Source: Oehlia diaphana (taxonomy: Eukaryota > Glomeromycota > Glomeromycetes > Glomerales > Glomeraceae). From it: 64,000 bases of DNA. Location: contig QZLH01000017.1 of NCBI GenBank assembly GCA_003833135.1, forward strand, positions 171,960 to 235,959, in the 5' to 3' direction. Position numbers and translations under genes: made by a program. Shown in pieces: positions 11,506 through 22,764 of the stretch. Below the pieces are notes generated by a model that worked only from the letters and a program-made list of their open reading frames with translations, was not told where the DNA came from and did no database searches. The first letter of the stretch is position 1; every line of letters begins with the position of its first letter.

Positions 11506-12397
11506 ATGTCCGAAACAAATATCACACTATTCTGTCTTGTTCTTGGAGAAAAACCCATTAATAGTTGCGTTTTCGAAGTTAATATCAATAAATACGATAG
11601 TATTTCACGCCTCAAAAACGTTATAAGGGATGAAAAAAAAAATGATTTTTTTAATATTGACGCTAACAAACTGAGATTATGGAAAGTTGATATACCTATT
11701 ATTGAAGAAGATAAGCTGAAAATACTTAATAAGCCTCATACAGAGATTAATATTGAACAAGAACTTGGAGGTGAAGAGCTTTCATCGGTTAAGAAAATTC
11801 ATCATTACTTCCACAAACCCAAAGATGAGCACATTCATATCATCATAAAATTGCCCACCAATAACATTGGTAAATGGTACGTCTTCTTTGAACCAGCGAA
11901 TCAACAAAAAATTGATGATTCTATGATCAAAAAAGAATACGAAAAGGTTGAAAAAATCGCAAAAGACATTGGTTTAGACGATTGGCTGTTGCTTATTATG
12001 TCAAACTGTTCAAATAATACATTTAAAACCAACTTACCATCAAAATGTACGATTAACGATGAAATTCAATTCTATGGTCCATCTCGGGACCAAATTGCTG
12101 ACTGTAAGCTATATATATCCTTAAAAAAATTTTCATTTCTTGTTATTCCAGTTTATTAATTGAATAATTTACTCCTTTGTAGCTCAAGAAAAGTCCTGCA
12201 TTAATTCCAGGGTTATTGATGACATTGAACAAGAAACTGTACCCGATACTATTGAATTTGATGAATATAATAAAAGAAAATTTGATGACGATGAGGATCT
12301 ATTAATACGCACAAAGTTTCCAAGGTTGTCCTTAGATTGTGCAGAGGAAGAACCCTTAAAACCCTTAAAACAAAGCGTAAAGATTTTAATGTATTAA
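11506..12397 (+). CDS. Short Crinkler-type (CRN header) protein
   Basis: The N-terminus (ITLFCLVLGEKPINSCVFEV, then residues resembling I-S-x-L-K-x-x-I with a later KLRLWKVDIP) matches the ubiquitin-like header of Crinkler proteins. These were first known from oomycetes and are present in Rhizophagus, where some are studied as host-directed effectors. Exon 1 is 11506-12103. A GTAAGC donor follows; exon 2 starts at 12183 after TTTGTAG and ends at TAA 12395-12397, giving about 270 residues. If the intron is retained, a stop comes at 12157-12159. The middle (residues about 110-160, containing KWYVFFEPANQQKI) and the acidic Lys-rich tail show no nuclease, kinase or other known CRN C-terminal domain. 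It may be a header-only or truncated member. No classical signal peptide is visible. It is convergent with BTB-TLDc gene B. Confidence 0.65.
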
Positions 12398-12876
12398 AGG
12401 TTTTATACGAAAATTAAAATAGGTAAAGTGGGCTCAATAAAGCTAAAAGTGAATTTCTATGTAATTCATATTAATTTTTTTTTCTAATTTTGAATAACAG
12501 AATTGCCTGAATTACCTATATATATAATTTTGGTTTTTTTATAATTAAAAATTTGAACTTAATAATGTACAAAAAATTAATTATTACATTAAACATCAAT
12601 CAGTTCTTTCTAGATGGAACGCCGCGCCTTTGGTTTAAATTAAATTCTATTGAAAATTGCCCTTATATAAACTGCTTATTTTCTTTTCCATCAAATACTT
12701 TTTTTAAACCTTATTTATATTTTTTAATAAAATCTCTCGATAAGAACACTATAAATTTAATACTTAATTTTCAAAAATAATATTTTTTATTTGTTTATTT
12801 TATTTAAATTATTCTATTCTACATATAAAAAAATTATCATCAATATATATCTATGTAAATAAAAATCTCGGATAAA
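12398..12876. other. Convergent intergenic region
   Basis: This is the tail-to-tail gap between the Crinkler-type gene and BTB-TLDc gene B. A 75-codon ORF at 12553-12780 is AT-driven and shows no features. No terminator-like structure beyond AT-rich sequence is seen. Confidence 0.4.
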
Positions 12877-15800
12877 TTATAATTGGTAAATATAAATTAC
12901 AAGACCAAGAATAAATCTAAATTTAATTAAGTCTATTTTAAAGAAATTTTTTATAAATAACAAAAGAATGAACAAAAGAAAAAATACAACAAAAAATTTA
13001 ATTACATATTGGAAAGAAAGATTAATACTAGTTGAAGTACTAATAATAGTTGATGTACTTGTCAGTGAGACAATTGGGATACTTGCAATTTTACTATAAA
13101 ATAATTAAAGGAAATTAATACTATGTTTACTATTTTATATTATAACTTGTATTATATAATTAACGATAAATATACTTACACGATTGAATTAACTTTATCC
13201 CTTTGATATAAAATATTTACTATATTGGCACATCCTTGAAAGATTGCAATAGTTAACATCAATTTACTGTAAATTGATTAAAAGATCAATTAGTATTTTA
13301 AAATATAGAATAACGGACAATTTCATTCTGATATTAATTACTTACATAACTGAATAAAATTTTCCTTTTTGAAATATAGTATACAATATATCAATACATT
13401 TTCTAAAAGTAAATTTACTAGATTGAGATTAAAGCAAAGAACATAGTTAGCAAGGTAATTTCATAGGGATTAAAATTTAAGTTACTTACATAATTGAATA
13501 AGATTGAAATATAATAGTAATACATATTTGAAAAGTGAAGTTGCTATAAAAAAAAATTAGTATTAATTTAAAAATAATACGTTAATTATATAAAACATCC
13601 TTAAAACGGCATTGCAATTACTCACGTAATTAAATAGGTTGTAAATATAATATCAGCACATCTTTGAAAAATAAATTCTCTGTAAAATAATTAAGAAATT
13701 GAAAATTAGTTTGTTATTAACAATGCGCTAAATATAATATAAAAGGAAACCAGGATCAAATTTGAAATATAACATCAGCACATAAAGAATTAAAAGGAAA
13801 ATTAAGGTTGTTTTATATAAAGAAATATATGGGTGACTATACAGAATCGTGAATATTAAGAGTAATGCCCATAAAATCACCCAACAGTTTTAACAAATCA
13901 CTTACATAATTGAATAAATTTGAAAAACAACGTCGGTACATCTTTGAAAGATAATTTTACTATAAAATAATTAAAGTAAATTAGTACGAATTCATATAAA
14001 ATAATAGTAAAAAACGAATTACTTACATGGTATTAAATAATATTTTAGCACATTCTTGTAAGGTATTTTTTCTATAAGATGATTAAAGGGAAAGGTAGTA
14101 TTATTTCATAATAAAGAAATTTTCATTAGTGAGTATAAATCACTAGATAGTGATTGCGTATAGAAATCATCGCATATGTTTTAGCAATGTTTTGGATAAA
14201 GGTTAAATTACTTACATAATTGAATAAACTTGAAATATAAAATAAGCACAACTTCGAACGCTAAATTTCCTATTATAGAGTAATTTAAAGAAATTAGTGT
14301 TATTTTATTAAAGAGAATATAGGATTCAAAAAGTAACTACTCACATAATTGAACAAATTTGAAATACAATATCAGAGCATCTTTGAAAGATAAATTTCCT
14401 ATAAAAATAATAAAATAAAATTATTATTATTTCATATAAAATAATGAAAAAACGAATTACTTACATAGTATCAAATAATATTTCAGCACATTTTCGTAAA
14501 GTATATTTGCTATAAGAAGATTAAGGAAATTAGTATATTTCAAAATACGTATATGTATTAAAACACGAGCTAATGATTACATATAGAGCCTGTAAAAAAC
14601 TCTCATAAGTATTAGCGGTGCTTTAAATAAAAAGACAAACGTTAATCACTTACATAATTGAGTAAACTTGGAGTATAAAATTAGCACATATTTGAACGCT
14701 AAATTTCCTATTATAAAGTAATTAAAGTAAGTTAGCGTTATTCTTTTAAAGAGGAATGCGGGATTAATTCACAAAGACCTGTCTATGATTAGGATTAAGT
14801 GATTACATATAAAATACGTAAAATAACCCCACTAGTTTTAGCAATTTTCCAAGTAACCCAATTCAATTACTCACATGATGGAATTAATTCTGCCAAAAGT
14901 ATTAACTAATATTTTAGCGCATTCTTGGAGGGTAAATTTACTACAAGACAATGAAAAAAAAGTAAATAACGTCTCATGATATAAACAAAATATATTATAC
15001 TATAATCACTTACACGAACGAAGAAATCTTATCGATTTTGTGTTTCGCGATGATAAATTCACTACAAAGATGATTAAAAGAAAAGTTAGAATCATTACGT
15101 ACGTAAATTATCAACTTCAAAATATTTGATAATTTGATAACTTTACGTCGTTAAATTAAATTGGCTTTTCGTAATTTTTTCATTTTTTATTAATTTGCTA
15201 TGAGAAATAAATTAACTTTAATTAATTTTAACATTATCGTAAAATATTAATTTAGTTAGTACTTACCTCAGTTTTGTTACTTTAAAAACTTCATAATCTT
15301 CCATCAAAAACTTTTGACCAACATTTATAAAAAATTTTGTTCCAGGAAATGAACATGTAGAATTACATTCAAGTGTATTATCTTTGATGATCAGATCGAA
15401 TAAATTAATGAAATCAGGATCATGAATAGAGCTAGAGCTGTTTAAATTAACCGCTCTTGTAATAATTGGTGATCTAACATTATTTTCATTTTTAAAAGAA
15501 AATAAAAAATGGTTATCTGATATTGTATTAAATTTCCAACTTCCTGGATTATACCCTCCAATTAACTTTCCGGTATCCTTAATTTTAGCGATAATTAATG
15601 TCGGTCCTTTATCATCACATAATTCATGAAACCTTGTTGAATCAAATCCATCTTTAGTTGCGCTATATAATAATTCGAAAGAATAAGGTACATTCTTTAT
15701 TTCATAATATTTATTTTCTTTATCTATCCAACTAGAAATTATGGCAAAATGTTTTTTATTAATAATTTCTGAACTAAAAGATGGTTTTCTTGGTTGTAAC

Positions 15801-16759
15801 AAGATTATCGATTTTGGTAATGAATCAGGATCTATGTAATATCCGACTATATCATCAAAAATATTTTCCGGAAAAAGTCTTTTAAATGGAAAAATTTTTT
15901 GATAAAATAATTTTGGAGAGATTTGAACCCATCTAATAAGTGGAATAAAATCCGAGATAATTTTTCCAAGTTCAATGAAATTTTCCTCAGTCCAATTAAT
16001 AAGATTATCAATATCAAGAGAGACTGGCATTTGCGCTATTCCCCATTCTAACACATATTCCCAAATATTATATTCTTCCACATGTAAATCGCCTCTTTGA
16101 ATAAGTAAAATTAATATAGATCTATCTATTGCTAAATTTTTTGTTGAAAATAATATTTCGGGATGATCACAAATTAATTTTAGAAAAAAATCCCTTAACA
16201 CAGTTAAAGGTTCATGCTGAAATAAAATTTGAAGAACTTCAACAGGACTTTCTTGTAAAAAATCTGCTTGACCTTTAATTATATAGCTTTGAATATAATC
16301 GTTTAATCTCCGGAAGTACAGTTCATCTGATGCCACAAAAAGTTTCAATATTTCGGATCCTTTTTGCTTATTCAAATCGATCGTTCCGGCATAAACGTAC
16401 CTTTCCATCATCAAAAAAAAAAGCGAAAGATTTAAATGAGATTTCTAAAATTTTATTACTAATATATCATATTCATAATCTTTTTTAAGATAAAATTTTA
16501 CTTACTTTAATAATAATTCCATAATTTTAGGATCAAATTTTGGTTCTTTAAGAAGAATCATCCCATCTTCTTTGTGGATCCAATTATTTGATAATGCAGC
16601 TTTAAAATAAGTCGACCTTAAACTTAATATTAATGAATGCGCGTAAAATCTTTTAATATTTCCATTAACTCCAACTTCAATAATTACATCATAATTATTT
16701 CCGTTGATAAGTAAATTTTCAAAATCACATAATAATTCTTCCAAAAAATTTTCTGTCAT
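12877..16759 (-). CDS. BTB-BACK-TLDc protein B with mini-exon array and membrane anchor
   Basis: Sixteen proposed exons give 780 residues. Exon 1 (16506-16759) carries most of BTB (NYDVIIEVGVN). Exon 2 (15267-16400) carries the end of BTB, BACK (residues about 115-215, NIWEYVLEWGIAQM) and TLDc (about 285-460, FHELCDDKGPTLI, GGYNPGSW). Exon 3 (15147-15197) is a basic linker. Then come twelve mini-exons between 15061 and 13180 (residues about 481-708), and a last exon (12877-13093) with a Ser/Thr-rich linker and a transmembrane helix YVIKFFVVFFLLFILLLFI at about 738-756, followed by a second hydrophobic patch and TAA. Every junction keeps the same phase. Without further splicing the TLDc exon would stop at 15263, but that TAA overlaps a consensus GTAAGT donor. 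BTB and TLDc are likely cytosolic and tethered to a membrane by the tail. Domains are seen directly; the tail splicing is inferred from signals and open frame. Confidence 0.8.
13180..15061 (-). repeat. Tandem array of 12 phase-matched mini-exons
   Basis: In transcript order the exons are 15014-15061 (48 nt), 14875-14940 (66), 14654-14707 (54), 14465-14509 (45), 14345-14398 (54), 14216-14269 (54), 14027-14071 (45), 13906-13959 (54), 13626-13679 (54), 13490-13543 (54), 13346-13417 (72) and 13180-13266 (87). Nine donors are GTAAGT and three GTGAGT, and all acceptors end in AG. All are open in the shared phase and encode variants of KFIFQRCSDIVFQICSI, with a central Cys in eleven of twelve. The intervening introns are also repetitive. 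A remnant of another unit without a donor lies near 13755-13795. Confidence 0.8.
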
Positions 16760-17508
16760 TTTTTTTAGTAAATTTGTGATAGAGAAAAGAGTTGAAAGAG
16801 TACGATTCCCAAATTAACAACCACATTACATATTAACACATGGTCATACATAGTGTTTTTTGCACAACTATCACTTCTTTCAAATAAAATCCCTTTTTTA
16901 TCTAAACAATGACAAACCATGGTTACGGCAACTGAAAGGTTAGAAATGTTATTAAAAATGCTAGATTTGAATGAGAATATTGCAAACTTTACCTTATTTT
17001 GTGCTTTAATACCAAAAACATAGCATAGATTCTTTCCTCATAAATATAATAGGTTATTAGGTTATTTAAGAAGGGGGTTTGAAGGAATCTATATTTGGTT
17101 GAATTTTGAAGGTTCAAAGATCATAAGATCATCTATTTTTAAATGAAAAAACCAAATACGTCGTCGATCGCGTCGATCATTAGTTGACTGATGTCACAAT
17201 ATTAATTTAATTGAAAATATTATAAATATTATATAGAATCATTGAAATCGAGGATAATCATTTGAGTTCAATCATATTACAAAAATTTATTCCCTTTAAA
17301 ATTAGTATATTTGAAATTGAGACTTGAAATATTCCCGAGATGTTTTTTTTCTTGTTTTTTCTTCTTATTTATTTTTACAAGAGCAAAGACCAGTAGATGG
17401 GCATTGGAAGTACACTTACCGCGATAATAAACTTAGGATAGAAGTTCATGTGATAATTCTCCTTTCGACATAGAGAAAAAAAACTTGGATGAAACAGAAC
17501 AAGATAAG
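16760..17508. other. Intergenic region upstream of BTB-TLDc gene B
   Basis: No gene is seen. It contains the putative promoter of gene B (minus strand) and AT-rich sequence up to the inverted-repeat element. Confidence 0.4.
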
Positions 17509-17510
17509 TA

Positions 17511-18705
17511 CACAGTGAAATTCGATATACCGGAACCTTAATATAACGGAACATAAGTAAAGTCTTGATATATCGGAATTGGGGTCTGGAACGGATTATC
17601 ATAATCTATAAGTATTACTTATCTCCTGGCTAATTAGGAATAAGTAAAATTTTACTAGGATTGGATAAATGATCGGCCGAAGGCTGATCATGTTCCGATT
17701 CTAAGTAAAATTTTACTATTCCAATTAGCCAGGGGATAATTGATTTATCCCTGCCATTTACACAATAGTAAGTGTTTTATAGTATATCGTGAGTATAATA
17801 TAGTATATTTTATTGTTGAATCTTATTTTTCATTCGCNNNNNNNNNNNNNNNNNNNNNNNNNNNNNNNNNNNNNNNNNNNNNNNNNNNNNNNNNNNNNNN
17901 NNNNNNNNNNNNNNNNNNNNNNNNNNNNNNNNNNNNNNNNNNNNNNNNNNNNNNNNNNNNNNNNNNNNNNNNNNNNNNNNNNNNNNNNNNNNNNNNNNNN
18001 NNNNNNNNNNNNNNNNNNNNNNNNNNNNNNNNNNNNNNNNNNNNNNNNNNNNNNNNNNNNNNNNNNNNNNNNNNNNNNNNNNNNNNNNNNNNNNNNNNNN
18101 NNNNNNNNNNNNNNNNNNNNNNNNNNNNNNNNNNNNNNNNNNNNNNNNNNNNNNNNNNNNNNNNNNNNNNNNNNNNNNNNNNNNNNNNNNNNNNNNNNNN
18201 NNNNNNNNNNNNNNNNNNNNNNNNNNNNNNNNNNNNNNNNNNNNNNNNNNNNNNNNNNNNNNNNNNNNNNNNNNNNNNNNNNNNNNNNNNNNNNNNNNNN
18301 NNNNNNNNNNNNNNNNNNNNNNNNNNNNNNNNNNNNNNNNNNNNNNNNNNNNNNNNNNNNNNNNNNNNNNNNNNNNNNNNNNNNNNNNNNNNNNNNNNNN
18401 NNNNNNNNNNNNNNNNNNNNNNNNNNNNNNNNNNNNNNNNNNNNNNNNNNNNNNNNNNNNNNNNNNNNNNNNNNNNNNNNNNNNATTAGTTAATATTTAC
18501 CGCAAAATTTCCTAGAAACGGATAAATAAATACATATAAAATTTGCTACCTAGTAGGTATAACTACATTTGCATAATCGTGTAAATGGTGCCGATCAGGG
18601 GATAATTAATATAATTTACCCTCGATATAACGATATAACGATATAACGGATTTGACAAATTTTACTAATGGAACGGATGGTTCCATTATATCGAATTTCA
18701 CTGTG
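17511..18705. mobile_element. TA-flanked terminal-inverted-repeat element (Tc1/mariner or pogo-like), interrupted by gap
   Basis: The left end CACAGTGAAATTCGATATA (17511-17529) and right end, read inverted from 18705, share the first 19 bases, followed by a less exact GGAACC. TA dinucleotides flank both sides (17509-17510 and 18706-18707), as expected for the Tc1/mariner/pogo group. Inside the left part, arms near 17620-17642 (CTGGCTAATTAGGAATA) and 17712-17738 (TATTCCAATTAGCCAG) form a second inverted pair. Near the right end CGATATAACG is repeated three times (18624-18650). An N gap (17838-18484) hides the middle, so I cannot tell whether a transposase is present. Confidence 0.65.
17838..18484. 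other. Assembly gap (647 N)
   Basis: Unknown bases. The gap lies inside the inverted-repeat element, which suggests that a repeated copy could not be resolved. Any reading frame reported across it is meaningless. Confidence 1.
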
Positions 18706-18707
18706 TA

Positions 18708-20029
18708 TTAAAGGATGAAAGAGAGAGATATACAGTATATACGAAAAAGTAAGTAATACAAACCTATTATTGACGAAAAATAATAAGCTATTTTATACTC
18801 GTCCATTTTAAAATTATGTATTCTATTAATTGAGTTCACTTTATTTATATCTACAGTACATAATGTCCTGTCATCTATTTACGCTGATAATTTAAATTTT
18901 GTACCAATTTTCTTTTTTTTTTCAATAAAGGTCGAACAATCGTGAAAAGAATACGATTTACTGACTGATGTATTCTAATAGCTTGTTTTACTTGTCTTAC
19001 TTAAAAGTTCCAACTTTCACAGATCATAGTAAAAAAAAAGTAGTAAAGCGATAAAATCATGCGAAAAAAATAATGGTAAAACAAAGTAAAAAATTAATGT
19101 GATCACAATCGCGAGATCTATTCACAGTAAAAAAAAAGTAAAAAAAAAAATTGATAAAATCATGACGAAAAAAAATAATACAGCAGTAAAGGAAAATTGA
19201 TTTATAATCGCGAAAAAAATCGCGAAAAAAAGAATAATAGTGATTTATCAGTAATAAAATTATGTGATCGCGTCACATGACTTTTCGACGGATTGCTGCG
19301 AAACAGTAATCAAATATTTCGAAATTTATACTGTTTATAGTAAACAAAAAGAAAAGCAGCATTTATCACATTAAGTTGGTAGTACAATACTCTCAATTAG
19401 TAATTTATCTTGTACAACCGAAAGATTGCGTAACAGTAATTCATTTTTTTTGTCATGATAAAGAGTTACGATAACGGGATGGTTAAAAATTACGAAAATC
19501 CTCGAGCCGTCGAGCGGTATAAATTTTGATCGCAGGAAAGGGAAATATTCTGGTAACGAAAATTGAAAAATACGAAGAAATTCAATTTTTCTGTAAACAC
19601 TTAATTCACGGCGTTTAAATAGTAGTCTTAAATACAAAATTCCTTTCTTATTTTTTTTATTTTACAAGTAAAAACGCGCCCGCGCGTAATTTTTTTTTTT
19701 TTTTTACAATAAATTCCTAATCCTAAAAAAAATAAATAAATATATCTTATATATATATATATATTTTTAAACCTAAAATAAAATAAATAGATAATTTTTC
19801 AAATTTAAACATTTTTAATTAGTAATTTACAAATCAACAGAATTTACTTCTACAAAAAAAAGATATATGTATGTATGTAGGTAAGTTATCGGTAAAGTTG
19901 GGAATTACAGATAAAATAACAAATCATATATTTACCATCAGAGATAATTTTACAATCAAGTGCTTCGGATTTCACTAAATTTTGTATTATATTAATTTTA
20001 AAATTATAATATTAATACAAAAGCAAAAA
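18708..20029. other. AT-rich intergenic region
   Basis: No recognisable gene. The segment 19020-19260 repeats short A-rich motifs such as AGTAAAAAAAAAGTA and TCGCGAAAAAA. An 88-codon ORF at 19371-19637 on the minus strand has no domain or signal; I do not call it. A TA dinucleotide run lies at 19747-19764. Confidence 0.4.
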
Positions 20030-21618
20030 TTAATCATGTCTCTTACCGCTACTTATTGTAGAAGATTCGTAAAAAAAATCATCATCGTCAAAGTTATCGG
20101 CATTCCTTGGTTGAAAATTTATATAGCCAGTTGAATAAAACGCTCGTGGATTAGAATTAATATAAATTTTTACAGTTGATGTAGGAGATAAATTTTTATT
20201 ATAATCTTCTGCCTCTTTAATTTGTAAATTGATTTCCGTATCCTCTTTATTTTGAATTTCCGTACACCATTTGCTAAAGATTTCCTCTAATTCAGTAATT
20301 ACAGGTCTTTCCAAATAGTTTGCATTTAAACATTGTTTAATCATATTTATAAGTAATTGTGGTACTTTAATATTGAATTTAGGTCTAAGACCTTCACATA
20401 TTCTTAAAGCAAGTAAAGAATCACATGAGTAAGGAGCTCGTTCAGAAATAATTTCAAACATTATTATACCCAATGCGTAGATATCAGACGCAGTAGTATA
20501 ACGAGGACTACCACGTAAATGTTCTGGTGCCAAATATGGTGTAACACCGTATACACCATCCTTTTTAGGTTTAATGTAAGCGGGTTGACATAATCCTAGG
20601 TCAGTTATCATAAATTTATTCGCTTTCTTTAAAATATTTCCTGGATGTAAATCTTTGTGAATTAATTCTTTTTGATGAATTTCATAAATACCTTTTATAA
20701 TTTGATAAATTATTTGAAATTTTTTTCTAAAATCTATTGATTTACAATTTTTTAAATAATCATGAAGATTTCCACTTTGTGCGTAATCCATGACCAACAT
20801 ATAATTCTTAGTATCAGGATCTTGAGTTATACCGTAACATCGAATAATAAATGTATCATCAGATAACATAATATGAGCTTTAATTTCATTTAAAAAATCT
20901 TTTGTTATATTTTTAGAATTATGTAAACTTTTTAATACCACTTGTTTGTTGACACAACTATGGAAAAATGAATTGTTATGACTTTTTTTTGTATTATTGA
21001 AAAATTCGTTGATCCAAGTCGCACGATAAACCTTAGAAAATCCACCTTCCGCTAAATATTTTATATTCTTAAATTTATCAAAATCGATCCATTCGATCAC
21101 TCCTGATATTGAGATTGCTTTTAATCGAACATCATTAATAAATTTATCAATAATTTCATTTCCACTAGTACAATCTTTTGAATTTTTCTTTAACCTTCTG
21201 ACTGAAAATTTACCAAAATCTAATGTATCTTTAAGTCTTTGAAATTCTTGATCATTTAAAGTTTCATAATACTTTGGTTCTATACGGTTTACATATTGTT
21301 TAATTAATTCCACCAAACTTTTACGATCATACTTTAGATAATTAAAATTACGATACTTTGAAGTGTGAATTTCCATTAAATGTAAAACTTTTGATAAAGA
21401 TTTTAATCTCTTTAATAATCTTTCATAAGGTTCCACTCTTAATTTCTGAAATTTTGTTACGCATTCTTCCATTTCTTTCTTATCATATTCCGCTTCTAAA
21501 AAAAAAGAATTCATTTAAATTTTTAATTATTTTTATATTAATTTTATTCATTAACTGATAATATAGATAATTTACCTCTTATAACTTTATTCCAAAGAAT
21601 TTTTTCAATAACTTTCAT
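20030..21618 (-). CDS. TKL-type protein kinase, catalytic motifs intact
   Basis: A Ser/Thr or dual-specificity kinase of the expanded TKL group. Exon 1 is 21576-21618 (starting MKVIEKILWNKVI) and exon 2 is 20030-21495, giving 502 residues. I prefer this start because the ATG at 21514 lies inside a TTCTTTTTTTTTAG acceptor tract; the spliced form keeps the frame. The N-terminal half (to about 150) is helical and charged, with a CTSGNEIIDKF motif shared with the kinase at 48.7 kb. Kinase motifs: glycine loop AEGGFSKVYRATW, catalytic Lys in QVVLKSL, HKDLHPGNIL for the HRD loop (Arg to Lys), DLG for DFG, YLAPEHL for APE, and ASDIYALGIIMFEI. The tail after about 430 is polar with an Asp run. The substrate is unknown. 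Confidence 0.9.
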
Positions 21619-22278
21619 TTTTATTCAGTAGGAAAATCTGTAAAAAAATCATAAATATATGTATTGTATTGACGGAGTAATAAATCCGCTGCAGGGTCTA
21701 ATTTATCCTCTTTACGCCTGCTGATTTAAATACCAATTTCAAAGGAATTCCGCGGAATTCTGCAGTAAAGATTAAATAATCATGCAATGGTTGCAATAAG
21801 CGACATATTTCGTTTCATATTTAAACATATTTAGACAGAACCTTATTGATAATCCTAATGTTGTGATAACATAATGCATTCAATGATTAAACCTTAGATT
21901 ACAAGATTTCGGCTAAAAAAAAAAAAAAAAATGCTATAATTACCAAATTTTTCATTTACTTTAAGTTTCTAAATTTAACCAAACAATAAAAATTTTAAAT
22001 GAAACATAAGTGGATATATATATAATTTTTTTTCTATATAAATATTTCAATAATTTTTAAATCTTATTAACATCCCGAATATAAATATTTATGACTTGTC
22101 AACAAACATTTGGAAGGAAAAAATAAAGAAATTTTATGATAAGAACTTTATTTAGTAATTCGGAAAATAAAATGCATGTAGTCGATATATCGAAATATAT
22201 TACAATAAAATTATTATATAATATAATACAAAGTTTTAAAATTACATTAAAAATATGGTTTTCTTAGTAAAAAATTTA
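21619..22278. other. Promoter side of the kinase gene and AT-rich spacer
   Basis: No gene is seen. The segment directly upstream of 21618 should hold the kinase promoter. A short self-complementary motif GGAATTCCGCGGAATTC lies near 21744-21760, and a poly-A run at 21917-21931. Confidence 0.4.
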
Positions 22279-22722
22279 CTAATAAGTTCTAAATACTACG
22301 TTCATACATATTTTTAAATAACAAATTTCGTACCATTCTTTATTTTTGTACTTTTGATCTATATCTTCTTTGTTTGTATAATATAAATGAGGACCGAATT
22401 TATTATAAGCTTTATTAAACCATACAGGGGTAAAATAAAGCATGGTTCCAAAATTTTTTTTGTCATTTGAATTATTATCAGTATTATCATCAGTATGAAT
22501 CATTTCCCAAAATTCTCCAGGTTGTTGAATAGAATTGAAATCGATTAATTTCAAGGTGGGGAATGAAGGATCAGGATGATCAAGTGTTGGTGATAAAGAA
22601 TCCATATCTCTCCTTTCCGGTAACTTATCAATTGGAAATGTTATAACAGAATACGTAGCGTATATAATAATAATTAAGATGGTGGTAAGAATTGAAGATT
22701 TGGTATTATTATGTTTCGTCAT
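22279..22722 (-). CDS. Small secreted or single-pass protein, unknown
   Basis: I do not recognise the family. I chose the ATG at 22722 because it gives a clean signal-peptide or signal-anchor start (SSILTTILIIIIYATYSVI); the upstream in-frame ATG at 22764 only adds a Lys-rich run encoded by a homopolymer-like tract. The product is 147 residues. After the hydrophobic segment the chain is polar, with FPIDKLPER, a Pro-rich part, an Asn/Asp-rich loop and an aromatic C-terminal part (FTPVWFNKAYNKFGPHLYY). Only two Cys lie near the end. Size, signal sequence and absence of known domains fit a candidate small secreted protein, but this is inference. Confidence 0.5.
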   Translation of the reverse strand: MTKHNNTKSSILTTILIIIIYATYSVITFPIDKLPERRDMDSLSPTLDHPDPSFPTLKLIDFNSIQQPGEFWEMIHTDDNTDNNSNDKKNFGTMLYFTPVWFNKAYNKFGPHLYYTNKEDIDQKYKNKEWYEICYLKICMNVVFRTY

Positions 22723-22764
22723 TTTTTTCTTTTTGTTGTTTTTTTTTTTTCTTTCAAATTTCAA

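Noticed and set aside
12553..12780. 75-codon ORF between the Crinkler gene and gene B
   Set aside because: AT-driven composition, no motif, no splice context.
13180..15061. CRISPR-like or simple non-coding tandem repeat reading of the mini-exon array
   Set aside because: Units vary in length, are tied to splice signals on one strand and keep one open frame; spacers and repeats do not alternate as in CRISPR arrays, and the genome is eukaryotic.
15263..15268. TAA as the true end of gene B
   Set aside because: The stop overlaps a consensus GTAAGT donor, and the next acceptor opens an in-phase exon that has a homologue at the same place in gene A. Termination there in some transcripts is still possible.
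17740..18493. Long ORFs over Ns
   Set aside because: Produced by the assembly gap; no sequence behind them. The same applies to 56587-57003.
19371..19637. 88-codon minus ORF
   Set aside because: No signal, domain, intron or neighbour support; kept only as a note in the intergenic entry.
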